Assembly: GCF_042100115.1 (NCBI RefSeq)
Contig: NC_091280.1
Location: 1,736,001 to 1,800,000, forward strand
Direction of reading: 5' to 3'
Origin: Alternaria dauci
Lineage: Eukaryota; Ascomycota; Dothideomycetes; Pleosporales; Pleosporaceae
Length of the DNA: 64,000 nucleotides
Shown in pieces: positions 48,497 through 60,448 of this stretch. Both the position numbers and the translations under genes were made by a program. The stretch's first letter is position 1. Each line of letters begins with the position of its first letter. The notes beneath the pieces were generated by a model. It did no database searches, was not told the origin of the DNA, and worked only from the letters and a program-made list of their open reading frames with translations.

Positions 48497-50185
48497 ATGT
48501 CCTTCATCGTCGAACATGCGAAACAGGCCGTCAGCGACAAACAAACAAATGTCGTCATCTTTTCGGCCACGGCTATTGCCCTCTATGGCTACGATCAGGG
48601 TATGATGTCCCTCATCAATACGAACAATGACTACCTCTCTACCATGGGTCTTGAGGAAGAGTCTCCAGTTGTGGGTGTCATCGTGGCCGTCTACTACCTC
48701 GGTTGCGCGGTTGGCGCCGTACTCTTCTCCATGCTCGCTGATAAGCTGGGACGGAAAAAAAGTATCTTCGCTAGTCTGGCGACGGCTAGTTTGGGTAACT
48801 TGATCATGTTCGTGGCTGGTATGGGCATGTTAGGCAAGAGCTCGCAGATCGCATTGGGTGTCATGCTAGCCGGACGAGTGGTTATGGGATTGGGTGTTGG
48901 AGGCATCGACGCCGTCATTCCAACCTACTCTTCCGAGTTGAGCGCAGACGACTCTCGTGGCAAAGCGCTGGCTCAGGAATTCCAGTCCAACATCTTTGGT
49001 CTCGTCATGGCTTTCGGCATCAACTTGCTCGTCACTATTCTTCTCGGCAAGCAGAACCAATGGGCTTGGCGCATACCCATCATTGTCATGCAGATCTACC
49101 CTGTTCTGCTGATGGCTGTGGTTGAACGTCTTCCGGAATCCCCACGCTGGTTCATCTTCCATGACCGCCAAGAAGATGCGAAAAATGCGCTAAACGACAT
49201 CTATGGAGATGAAGGAAAGGAGAAGCTTGATGAGTTGCTCGAACAGCACGAGAAGGAGAAGGATGTAAAGGTTGGATACTTGGATATGCTCACACCCGGG
49301 CACGAACAATTCCATCCTACCATGGTCACGGTCATGTGCCAAGTCAACCAGGCTCTTACAGGATATGGCGCAGTCAGTGTATATGGGCCACAGATTTTTG
49401 AGGTCAGTAAACACGATCATGATGGTCGCGCGTATCAAAACAATGCTAACCGTCGAGAACAGCTCCTTGGATTCTCCGTTCGCAACTCTGAGTACCTGAC
49501 TCTTGGAAACTACACATCCTACTTCTTCCTCATGACGCTCGCTTGGCTTCTGATCGATGCCCTTGGCCGGCGCCAACTTATGATCCAAGGTTCCATCGTC
49601 TTGTCCTCTTCGTTCGCACTTCTTGCCGTCTTTGGTGGTCTAGCGGCCGAGTCTGATTCCATTAATATTCCTGTCATCATCCCTGGGATCATTGGCACCG
49701 TCATCTTGTTTGTAGCCACCGGCGCATTCGGGATCGGTTGGCTCTCGACCGTCTGGCTTTTCCCCACAGAAGTTTTCCCGACCACCGCACGTGCTCAAGG
49801 TACTGCTATCTCCGTCATTGTCTGGGGTCTCGCCAACTTCGCCATCACATTCCTTACGCCTGTCCTGTTCAACAACCTCGACTACTTCATTTTCCTCGTC
49901 TTCGCTGCGACCAATGCTTTCGCTGGTCTGTGGACATACTTCTACCTTCCGGAGACTGGTGGAAGGACTTTCGACGAAAACATGGACTTCTTCAAGGAGG
50001 CAGGTGAGACCGGAACTTGGAGAGTTGGAAAGGTACGCAAGGGTGAGTGGAAGAAGATGTTGTACGACGACCCTGAGGGAGAGGGTAACATAGATGCGGA
50101 ACGTGTACCGCTGTTGCAGAGGGTGGGGGACCAAGTTCCTAGTGTGGAACAATCCCGGGAGCCGAGCCGGCAACGCGGGGAGTAG
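48497..50185 (+). CDS. MFS sugar transporter
   Basis: Plasma-membrane monosaccharide or sugar:proton symporter of the major facilitator superfamily, hexose-transporter branch. Exons 48497-49402 and 49463-50185; 542 residues. About 12 membrane segments are visible. Signature motifs: YGYDQGMMS in the first segment, DKLGRKKS after segment 2, RLPESPRWFI before the central loop, and PETGGRTFDE at the end. The 60-nt intron (GTCAGT donor, GCTAAC branch, ACAG end) has no in-frame stop, so its retention would insert 20 hydrophilic residues. Splicing gives the usual family spacing at this point. The frame stays open before ATG 48497, but this ATG starts the conserved sequence. Substrate cannot be told from sequence. 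Confidence 0.93.
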   Translation: MSFIVEHAKQAVSDKQTNVVIFSATAIALYGYDQGMMSLINTNNDYLSTMGLEEESPVVGVIVAVYYLGCAVGAVLFSMLADKLGRKKSIFASLATASLGNLIMFVAGMGMLGKSSQIALGVMLAGRVVMGLGVGGIDAVIPTYSSELSADDSRGKALAQEFQSNIFGLVMAFGINLLVTILLGKQNQWAWRIPIIVMQIYPVLLMAVVERLPESPRWFIFHDRQEDAKNALNDIYGDEGKEKLDELLEQHEKEKDVKVGYLDMLTPGHEQFHPTMVTVMCQVNQALTGYGAVSVYGPQIFEVSKHDHDGRAYQNNANRREQLLGFSVRNSEYLTLGNYTSYFFLMTLAWLLIDALGRRQLMIQGSIVLSSSFALLAVFGGLAAESDSINIPVIIPGIIGTVILFVATGAFGIGWLSTVWLFPTEVFPTTARAQGTAISVIVWGLANFAITFLTPVLFNNLDYFIFLVFAATNAFAGLWTYFYLPETGGRTFDENMDFFKEAGETGTWRVGKVRKGEWKKMLYDDPEGEGNIDAERVPLLQRVGDQVPSVEQSREPSRQRGE

Positions 50186-50677
50186 GAAGAGAGAGTCGTC
50201 TCTTCTATACCGCGGACATGTCTTGACTCCACGGTGTTGTAAAAGTTGCCCCAAAGGTAAGCCGTGGCAGTCGATTACTTGCTGAGTCCTGCGCTGACCT
50301 CTCCATAGCAACTATCATGTCCAATTAGCACTAGAATGAACAAGAACACCAGAAGAAGAAAGACTCATGAAATCTCAGTGTGCTGAAAAGTAGAATATAC
50401 CCGGTTGACACTCGAAAATTGCCCCACAAACTAATATACACAATATAGCCATCCGGGTTGCGGAGAATACCCGGCATCAACATGACCCAAGTACCGACCA
50501 CGAGCCACAAAGATTTAGATTGGAAATGATCAAGATCCAGATACCGCCGTCATAAATCTCCATGTAATTAGTTTTGCCACGAACTTAACAGATCCCGAGG
50601 TCTGAATGTCCTCTGTTCATAAACTTAGCAGCATTCGTGGGTTGCGTGCAACACAGTCACCTTTCATGCTAACATCC
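50186..50677. other. Intergenic, AT-rich, no supported gene
   Basis: 3' UTR of the transporter and promoter of the next gene. Nothing else recognised. Confidence 0.65.
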
Positions 50678-52400
50678 ATGATGCATTCACTGAAGCAAAC
50701 TATCGCGCTATGCTTATTTGCAACGCATATTGTGATCTTTGCGACAGCACAAAGAACAGGCGCACCATCAGACTCCCCCCAGGACTCCGATATCTATCAA
50801 TCCTCTTACCTCGGCGGCGAACACAATATCGATCCGTCAGACCTCTCACAGTTTACACAACTCTGGAATGCATCGTTCAATGTAGACGAAAAGGTAATTT
50901 CCACTGCCTTCTGTGTCTCCTTCGTCACCCTCACTAACATCCACGGAGCACTGGGCGCGTCCCCTTGTGCATACCCTCTCTTCGACCGGCCGCCAAATTG
51001 TCTTCACAGCCTCAACCAAAAACCGCATCAGAACCTTCGATGCAGAGACCGGACAGCTACTGAATGAACGCCAAGTTGCTCCACCATGGCCAATGGATCA
51101 AGCCTTTTGTACAACGCATGTCAGCAAGACACTAGGTATCATGGGCACACCCGTCATCTACCGCGAAGAAGGCAACGAAATCGCATTCTTTTACGTCAAG
51201 AGCTACATTGAAGACTATAGAGAACCAGGTGGAGCGTATCCGCCGTTGAATTCCGTGTACTATCTCTACGGCGTTTATCTCGATACGCTACAGAATTTGT
51301 ACAAGTACCCGATGATCATCGATGGCCAACCCTCCGATAACGATATACGCAAGACCTTCTTGGGAGGTTTGGTATTGCAGAGACCAGCATTGCTATTACT
51401 GGGCGATGTGTTATACGCGGGATTTGGCGGACTGTGCGACGCATTCAACTACACGGGAAGCGTTGTCGCTGTGAACCTGGCGACGCAGAGTACGTATACA
51501 TGGACGACGCAAGCCGGAAACGCGAGTTTGTACAGTGATGACTGGACGGCGTGGCATGGCGGTGGTGCGGGCGGCATTTGGCAAGCTGGAATGGGACTAT
51601 CGTCGGATGGTCAAGACGTCTTCTTCACGATTGATAATGGCGGCGGTTCAACGGCTGCGACGCTTGATGTTATCCCAAAGGAGGGTCACAAGCCATTGCC
51701 TGTTCTTTCGGAAACAGTGGCGAGGATTACGCTCGACGAAGTGAGTGGTGCTGGCATTCAACTCGTTGATTTCTTTCGTCCATCGGACTGGCAGACAGAC
51801 TCTGGACAGGATATTGGAAGCGGAGGGCTCGCCATCCTCGATGCTGATGTCTTCAAGACAATGGACGGAAAGAGGATCGGTGTTGCAACGTCGACGAATC
51901 CGAAAATGTACGTTACGAAAGTCGACAACTTGGGCGGGTATCTCCAAGGGAAAGATGGCACAGATGGTATTCTGCAGACTATTGCTTTGGAAGGCGAGGT
52001 CTTTGGTGCAATCGGATCGTATCCTCTCGAAGGCGGATATATCTACGTTAACCCTGGCAACACCGCCTTGTCGGCGTACGCATTCACGCAGAATGCGTCG
52101 TCGCTTTTCAGTTTCGCTGGTAAATCCTCTGAAACAAATGGACACTGGGGCGGCGCAGGCCTTCCGACAATCACCAGCAACAATGGCCAACCTGGGACAG
52201 GCATTGTGTGGGCAACTGATGTACAGGCCGGATTAATGGCGTTCAAAGCGGTACCGGTTAATGGTACGCTGGTTGAGCTGCCGTTACCAAAGGTGGAGGG
52301 TGCTGTGAAGTTTGGCAGGCCGGTTTTTGGCAATGGCAAGGTGTTTGTTGTTGATGGTCAGGGACGCTTGATCGCGTTGGGGAAGCGTCCGCAGCGATAG
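50678..52400 (+). CDS. Secreted PQQ-like beta-propeller protein
   Basis: Exons 50678-50893 and 50949-52400 with a 55-nt intron; 555 residues. The N-terminus MMHSLKQTIALCLFATHIVIFATAQ is a signal peptide. The body has repeated strand-like units typical of quinoprotein-type propellers: IVFTASTKNRIRTFDAETGQLL, DVLYAGFGGLCDAFNYTGSVVAVNL, GIVWATDVQAGLMAFKAVP and a closing VFVVDGQGRLIALG. Several N-glycosylation sites are present. This matches a common, uncharacterised family of secreted fungal proteins. An oxidoreductase function is not shown by the sequence, and I do not see a clear quinone-binding cysteine pair. In-frame ATGs at 50606, 50666 and 50681 are alternative starts; 50678 gives the most compact signal peptide. 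Confidence 0.85.
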
Positions 52401-53273
52401 GGGCAGATGGAGGGAAAGTGAAAGCAACGGGAGCGGGCTGCATCCAGAGTGGTAGCGTGTCCATCATCGACGTGAACGGGGTCAGTGCTTTGGCATATGC
52501 GGACGTGGAATGTTTCTTTTGCCTCAACCTTTATATCGACTTTGAAGTTGCTGCCTTGGCTCTCTAGGGCTTATTCGCTGATCTCGGACGTCTTCATGGG
52601 TTCTTCGGACTTAAGCACTGCGGTTCCGGGCGAAACCGTCAAGTCCGCATCTCCTACCGTGTCGTCTCCGTCTCATGCCTTTAGGCAACAACATATCAAC
52701 CAACATCGGCCTTTCGCAACAGTATAAATCGCGACTTCCGTCTCGGACAAACATGCGCATCTTTCAGCCACCGATGACAACCACGGGAGGCAGCGTGCAC
52801 AGACCCCGCCCGCTGCATGGTGTCGGATCTGGTTCGCTGTCCGCTGAAACTAGTCCAGTTTGAAGATTAGCGCCACCAGTCTGTGTGGTGCACCGCATGC
52901 GCATGAGGTGTGGGTGTGAGGGGGTTCATAACATAAAGCTCCCCAAACCTGTTGCTTTCGTCTTCTCTGTTGTTTCAATCATTTCCGTTCATCAACACGT
53001 TGCGACTTTCATACTTTACCATCCTGGGAAAAGCTCATTTCCTGCGACCACATCTAGACTTTGTTCACCTAAGCAAAATCATTGGACCAATCAGAGCATA
53101 CGTGTTTGTGAGCAAGTAACACAGGAGGCGTAACAGCACAGGCTGAGATTATATAAACGAATACTGCTTGTCCAGCTTCACGTTCGCTACCAACATCGCC
53201 GACCCGCAGAGTCCTGGAAAAAGACAAGTACTCGACATCATCCCATCGTCAAAAGCTAGCGTCAAGCCCCAAC
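52401..53273. other. Intergenic, promoter of the small gene
   Basis: No gene supported. The right part is the promoter of the 76-residue gene, with a good TATA element. Confidence 0.6.
53150..53157 (+). promoter_or_regulatory. TATA box
   Basis: TATATAAA stands about 117 bases upstream of the ATG at 53274, a suitable place for a core promoter with a leader of about 80 bases. Confidence 0.55.
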
Positions 53274-53566
53274 ATGTCGACGACACACCTTACAATCCAC
53301 GACCTCCTTCGCATAACATATACCTATGAGATGCGCGCTCTCGAAGCACAAGCACACATGCAACCAAGGCCGCGCTCTGATTCAGCTTGCTCGGTACGTT
53401 TCTCGCAATCAATAGATAGTAATGAATAGTGGGAACTAACATCAGCCATGTACAGATGCCAGAAACATGTGCACACCTCTCACCACCCACACCCTCCTCC
53501 CCTGAACACGCTATTCTCGAAACCGACTTCACCCAAATGTACTGTCGCAAGAGCCGTCGCGCTTGA
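53274..53566 (+). CDS. Small protein of 76 residues, function unknown
   Basis: Exons 53274-53393 (40 codons) and 53456-53566 (36 codons and stop), joined in phase 0 across a 62-nt intron with GTACGT donor, GGAACTAAC branch point and TACAG acceptor. The intron holds in-frame stops, so splicing is required. The product starts MSTTHLTIHDLLRITYTYEM, has an amphipathic-looking N-terminal half, a Ser/Pro-rich middle and a basic end (MYCRKSRRA). There is no signal peptide or membrane segment. A TATA box upstream and the complete intron signals argue for a real gene. No family recognised. Confidence 0.6.
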
Positions 53567-56500
53567 AGCGCCCGCCTAACTCGCTGATCATCATACGATC
53601 TGTGATGGCGAGAACGCCACCGCGCCATTAGACTAAACGGCGAGCACACTGTCCCGGAAACCTCAACTCCTTGTTGAGCCGAGACAGGATGACAAGCGTA
53701 CATGGTCTCTGCACCAGGTACTGTTGCACCAGGGTCGTCACCACCTTCCCTACTCATGGCTATTTGCAATGGTTTGGAATGTTTGCGCGTCTGGCGCACA
53801 GAGCTTGCATGATGGTCGTGGGAATCGGACCGATTGCCGGGGCGATCATTGGCCGCGGAGAGGAGGAGCTGACGTCGCGTGGGGAAGGAAAGTGGGAGAT
53901 TGAGGTTTTTCGCGCATGCGCTCGAAGCGCTGGAGTCGTGGGAAGTCATGAGTCGTGGTTAAGGGCTCGAGCGCGGGGTTTGGTAATAATACAATATTTG
54001 ATGTCTTACTCGTGCGATGCAATATGCACCTTGTTTTTGGTGTAATGGTATAGCTCGAATGTTTGGTGCTCGATAAGTCCGTGGTGATGCGTAGAGCCGT
54101 CTATGGCGGTAGAAAACTACTAATTCTGTTACCGTGTTTTATAACCTGTTCAAGGTGATTTGATGCGTCTTCGTCATTAGCAAGTGCAAATAATTAGATT
54201 TTCGAGAACTGTTCTTTGAGACCAGGTATTCCTCTCGTGCATGCAACATACTTCGCACCTTCAACTCTTAGCACATCATCGTAGCTCGAACCAAGACTGC
54301 TTGTGAAGATGCCTCAAGTGACGTCTCTTACGACCGCATCAAAGACCGGTCCAAGCCCGGTGATACGCACGATAATCACGTTTTAGAGAGAAGCCTCTCT
54401 AGCGCGTCATAGAAACCACCATAAGCAAAGCTTGCGGTAATGCAACCTGCTATGGGGCCTCTACGCGCGGTAGATCTCATTTACGTCTTCTTGAGTCCTT
54501 GCATCGCCGAAGAAGTCGTGTAAGCTACTGCAAGATAGCGGGAGTCGCAGCCATACCACTCGAATTTGTGCTGTCGCGAGCTAAGCTGCAAAGCTACCCA
54601 CAACATCGCAAGCTCTTCTACAAGCGCCTAAACAGCTTGCTAGGCGTAGGAGCGAACGGGATGCAGGATCTGGTACCACCTAGGGGCTTAGAAAGACAGC
54701 ACAACTGTAGTAGAAAGGCGTGTGTAGCAGCGGCCTAGTATAGCGTAGGAGTGATAGCAGAGATGGAGAAAAGCAAAAAGGAAACAACCCGACGACAAAC
54801 ATTAACACACTAGTAGGGAGCCACACTGCCAAGAATCGAACTCGACTCCCTTGCTGAATCCTCCGAATCAATATACAACAACAACAAAGAGGCAAAAGAA
54901 GAAGCAAAAAAGGTTCGAGCCCGCAGGTACTATACTGCGGTACTCTACATCCTCCGAAGCAGACGTAGGCACACTTCTCATTTACCTTGAACCTCTTTGT
55001 CGAATTCACGTTGTAAAGAAAGACAATACTTACCTGGATTTGGAATGAAATCCCACTGGGCCATATTTTATTGAGCGAGGTGACGCCCGCCGTTGATGAA
55101 ATAGGGACCAACTCTGGCGTATTTATACTGCAAGCACTTGAGGGGGGATAGGTCCAGCCAAATTTTGGAGTCTGCGGAGAGAGAGGCGGCAGCGTGGGCA
55201 TTTCGCTAAGGCAGGCGACGACAGGGTTGCAGGGGGTCCAGGCGATGACGAGCATCAGGTTTGCACTGTAGCCCTTCATCTGATGCTCAAGTTCCTTGGG
55301 GTGTTTGCTCTCCGAAGTCCTCCTCCGCGGCCATAAGCTTGACCCCCTCCCGTCTCCAACGATAGATCACTCTGCACCAACGTTGGGCTGAAATGGCCAT
55401 AAAATCCACGAATATCATGCCTTCGAAACCCTCGACACAGGTTGACATGGTGTTGCATCTTATCTGGACCGGTGGTGAGCCTTGGCGCAAGTTTGACTGA
55501 ATGTTGCACCCCCACCCTCGACGGCGACAACACCACCACAACACCAACATCGAGCAGTCAAACAAGATACTAATACTCTTCAGAGCTGTAGCATCCAGCT
55601 CTGGGAAGTAGAAGAGACATCATGGATATTCAATATGACTCCATTGCGGACCTCCGGGGGAGCGCCAGCTTTGGCAATACCCGGCAGGACATCCGGCAAG
55701 GCGGCAACTGCCTCGAGCATGTTGATCAACTTCAAGAAAGAAAGGAGGATGACGCTGATCCATAGGATATGACGCTGAGATATCGACCACATAGCCTGTA
55801 CCTCTTGTGGACATCCGACGCAACAGCAGGCTTTTCACACCAAGTCGTAAGCAACCGCCAGCTCTGAGGCAGGGACCTCTCGCGCAAGACCTCGCTGACG
55901 TTGTGAATCTGATGATTCATTAGGGAATTTGCCAAGTGCCTTGGTTGCGGCGAAAGCCCATCGAACGAGATCCTTGCGACCATAAACCTCTGTCCTGGTC
56001 TTCGACGGTCTCCTATGCGCGCTATTCATGTACAGCGACAACGACAAGCCGACCTCCTTTACGAAGCCCTGGACAGTATAAACAACAATCTCAGGGGAAC
56101 GCGCTTTGCCCTCGGGGTGAGGAGCCTTCGACTCAGGGCTACCTCAAGGCCGCATTCGCCACAACAAACTCCGCGGGGGTTTCCGAGTCTGCTGAGGAGT
56201 ACACAAGAACACCACCGGTGCGGTAGTGATTCGAGAACAACAAGAATTGGGACTGAATAAGATCAGAGGCATTCACACCCACCCTGGGTAAGACCAGAAA
56301 GGCTGTTACCTCTCTGTCTCGAAGTGCCTCTCCAATGGTCTGCCCGCAACTGGTAAGACCTGGAGGAGACGAATCTGACAGAGATGCAGCGCTGTGAATA
56401 CTGACGATGGTGTAGGGAAGAGCACTCAACATGCACACCCTGGCCCCTGCCCCTTCCTCGAAGACTTGACAAGAGTCAGGCGCCCCTTCCACTCAATACC

Positions 56501-59500
56501 CATCTCAGCTATGCGCTTACGCAACGCGATCGAATCGAGAAGCCTCGAAGCGAAACAACGTAAACCATTCTCGAAGCCCACCCCTGAGCCATCTGCAACG
56601 ATACAGAAACTCCTGTTCAAGTCGAAGGATACTGGACCCTCTCGAGAGGAAAGTAGGAGTTGGCGCCGCCCACGCAGAGCGCAAGCAGGAGATAGAGGCC
56701 AGTCACCGAAGAAACGGGCCGCTGTCAAGGGCGCCAGACACATGACTGGCTTGACAAGGAGAGACGCCGAGGATACTCGACATGGAAGAACTGGTATGAT
56801 ACGAACTTCTCTGACTGGAGAGAGAGGGGAAATCTAGTCCTGGGGTGCTGAGACCGAGGGGCTCCGTAGCCTCAAGCACAATGGCGTAAGGGACTTGGAG
56901 GAGATGCGAGCGAAGCAACGGGCTTCTTCGACCGTTCTCCTGACACGCTGCCCTCTGTTGAGCCTTTGTCCGGCTCGTACAGCACCCTTCTCTTACCCAC
57001 AGGAACATGTTTGACGAAAACACGAGCAGAAAGTCCCGCTCGGAGAAACACGGCGGACTGTTCTGGGGCCGAAGACATTACGATGACGAAGTGCACGAGG
57101 TACGACTACCTTGTCGCTATCTTTCCATACCATGGGCAAAATACGGAACAACTGGCTCGAGTACTGGGTGTCTTCACCGGACATAGGACCTCGAGTCGCT
57201 GCATTGTCCAATGTTACACCAAGTGCCATCAAGTTGACACCTGCATCTCGACAATCAGGACGCTTCACAAGCCTAGTCTGCTTCGTAGCAGCGCAACGTC
57301 TCCAGAATGTAACAGAAGTTTAGCATCGGCAAGGGGAGGTGAAAACCACTGACTGTCATCGTCGACACATCTGTCCAGAGCCATCTCAGCAACCAGGTGT
57401 CTACCAGTAATGATAGCGGTGATACGGGCTGCGATATGTTTAGGGTAGGAGATTCACCAGTACTGGTTGGCTCGTAGTTACTGGCGCTCCCAGGATGAGA
57501 CCCCAAGTAAAGATGATGCGCATATGAGTGCTCCGATTCTTGGTCGTACTCGCTGGAGTATGAGTATGTCCAATGTCCAATCGAAAGACCAAACCACCAC
57601 CAGCGACGACCGAAAACAATCGACCTCTACTTCACAGCAAGGTGGAGTAGAAAACGTGTCCACCCTGTGTTACTTCAGAGCTGGAATGGTGGTGGTGTTG
57701 AATCATGTCGCAACAGTATCCTGGCGTCGTTAATCCCGTAACCGTGTAGCACAAGACACTCTGGTTGATTGCCAGATCGAGAAAGTCCAGCTAGTCCAGG
57801 ACATTGGGCATGCAAGCCCTGCTTGCTTCGAGCGAAGTGTTTAGCATTGGATTGCATCGCTAAAGCTTACAAGAATCCTGAGGTTGATCTTCCAGTCGAC
57901 AGCGATCCGACAATGACACTGAATCCTGTTAACCGCAGGTTCGATGTTCCCGTCAAAAGATAAGCCGGACTCCATGTAAAAGATATTTACGCAGATAAGT
58001 TGTCGATGCTATGCAGTAGCATCAGCCGTAGTGTCATCGCTGTCGCGTGCACCTCGTGGGAGGATGCAAGAGCTTAGTGGTGACACCTCTTTTTCGATAC
58101 TTGCGTGAAGGCGAAGCTGTAACGCTTCTGTCTGCCCAGCGGGCGGAGCGCTCATCGCTGCCGGGATGCACAGACGACCCAAGCATAGCGCTGAGACACA
58201 TCCTTCAACAGCGCAAGTCCTCGAAATGGTAATCTTGCGAGTATGTTGCATACAAAAAGCGGGATGTGTGATGCGCTATTCAACCTTCGCGTCCGCTATC
58301 AACCTCGATTGCATACAGCGTGTGCGCCACTGACGAGAATTCGCTCAAGCCTGATATCATCGTTGTCACATCGCAGGAACACTCTGACTTTCGATGGTCA
58401 CTGTCGTCGGCTTAAATGCCAAGGTCGCAACCATTGCAACAGCTTGCGCTGCGGCAACGTCTGATCACGAGGTCATGTCTAGGAGGGCATTCCAATCCTC
58501 GCCTACTCCAGAGCCCAGACGTGTCTCGTTTCTTGCAGGTTTCTCTTGTGCACCGACCTTGCGCTTGCAGCATAATGCAGAGTCATCAGTGGTGAGCCTG
58601 CTTCTTCACCAACGCAAAGCAGATGCTGAAGTTATCCGTTGTCCTCGTTGTATGGCATGGCGCTCGGGCATCGTGATGCGGTAGGATCGAGGGGGTGAGA
58701 TGGGATTCTTTCAGATGGCGAGACGTCGGCGTTGTCTTGTGAGATCGAAAGGGGTGCTCGCAATCGGTTCGAACAAAGCTTTTGTTATCCGTACAAAGAC
58801 CGAAGTAGGAGAGGGGCTATCGGCGCCGCCTCTTAATGAAGATGTTGCTGGCGGATGGTCTGCTGACTGTCGCAGTGCTACATCTCGTCTCCTGAACTCA
58901 CCAGAAATTGTTCGCGCGTTGCTCGATATGCCGTGGCAAAACCTGTTGTCTTGGTGGCTTCCAAAGTGCCTGCGTGGGCGCGCAAGCTCTATTCTTATCA
59001 AAATGAGCTGTGTGGCCACCGCATAGGACATGCGGCGGTCTTCAGTCAAAAGCGTGTATCGGTGTGAGACCCAAAGAAGTACGGGAACGCAAATCTGTAC
59101 CAATCTGAGGCTGCCGTGGAACCATTGCGGACCTCCGCCAAAGCTATCGGCGCTGAAGCTGGTCTCTGGAGCTAAGAAGACCATGGAGAGTGCTGCAGAT
59201 GCCTGAATGCACTGGCGCATCAGGTGCAGCTGCCATTTCTGTCGTCTTCGTGTTTGTGATGCCCTTCAACCAGGGTGAAATCTCTTCCGCACAGGAGGCG
59301 CGCCTGTATGTGTGCCCGTTCGGGAAGCTTCACAAAGTGCTGCGGTGGCAGGAGCTGTGTGTGCTACATCGCGCACGATGAAGCAGTGCCTGTAGGATGG
59401 GGAAGCTCTATCGTGAGGCTCTGTCGGAGAGGCTTTGCGGACATCGAGGTCGTTGCTCGATTCGTGGAAGGAGGACGGTGGCGTTAATGTGGGGATGGAT

Positions 59501-60448
59501 TTGTGCGGTCTCCCGCGCGGCTGAACTCCCCACATCAGAGCCCCCAAAGACGCTGCAGACGCTGCCATGACACTGAAAGTCATCGTCTCGTCAGAAAAAC
59601 GACCATGGTGCAGGGGTGACGAGAAAGTCATGAAGGCCGTCGACGTCTGCCAGCCGGTTGGGTATCGCCGGCTTGTGCAGCAATCATGACAGCGCAACAC
59701 AAGCTAAGGAGTCGAGACGAGCATATGCCTGTCGAAACACCAGCATTGCAGACGGCAGCATAAAGCAAGAGATTAGCATATCCTTTGGGTGTGTAGCAGA
59801 GTGGTCGGCTGGGAGGCGGGCTGCGTCGCGTCGAGGGGGCAAATAATGTTGGCGGGCTTCCCCGCCTCCAACACCAAAATGCTTCAAACGAGGGCGTGTA
59901 CGAGAACCTAGGAAGACGCAAACGCAATCCGTTCCAAGCAGATTTGGCTCAGGAAGAAAGCTGCAGACGAACATGATTCAACGACATACGCAGCACTAGG
60001 CAGCATGTTCTCCTCGACGATGGGCACACATTTAGAGATACGATATGCACCCAACTAAAAGACCAAGCAGGAAAGGTATAAAGTATTGGGCTCGTTATTC
60101 ATTTCCATGTTCTTCATATTGGCCAGGGTCCAGCAAAGAGAGCCACCAGAATCTTCGTCCTGCCAATGTGGGATATATAGTGGCCATGCTCTCCAAATCG
60201 TCCGTCCAACGCCAGGCTTGCAGGACAATCATAGCCGATATTCTACAAAAAAAAATGGGCAACATCAGAAGGGCCAGTCCATCACAAACAGAAATTACGC
60301 CAGATCGAACACTCGTCGCTAGAAGGCAGCCATAGCAGATTTGTTCCTCTGCTATCTCAAGCTTCCTTCTTTCGCAGAGAGTACGACGGTCCTGCTTCTG
60401 CTAGCCGCATAATGTCTCTCGTACAAGCGATATCGGTGGTCTCTATGT
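53567..60448. other. 6.9-kb region without supported genes; likely decayed repeats
   Basis: No frame with recognisable domains. Around 54.5-54.8 kb the sequence is unusually rich in CTA and TAG, a look I associate with old repeats in Pleosporales genomes. Two sequences resembling tRNA T-arms lie at about 54829-54848 (minus) and 54911-54925 (plus), but no complete tRNA can be folded. Between 55.6 and 57.5 kb many medium frames occur on the minus strand in several registers, as in a frameshifted coding relic; I could not identify a parent. 57.5-60.4 kb holds scattered short frames only. Confidence 0.45.

Noticed and set aside
48497..53566. Metabolic gene cluster of transporter, propeller protein and small gene
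   Set aside because: No biosynthetic enzyme or shared regulatory site; adjacency alone is not evidence.
54012..54085. tRNA-like sequence (TGGTGTAATGGTATAGC)
   Set aside because: The D-arm-like part looks good, but no T-arm or matching acceptor stem follows.
54829..54925. tRNA gene suggested by T-arm-like sequences
   Set aside because: Anticodon and acceptor stems do not pair on either strand.
58711..59220. 169-codon minus-strand frame
   Set aside because: An opposing plus-strand frame covers the same DNA; neither shows a domain or introns.
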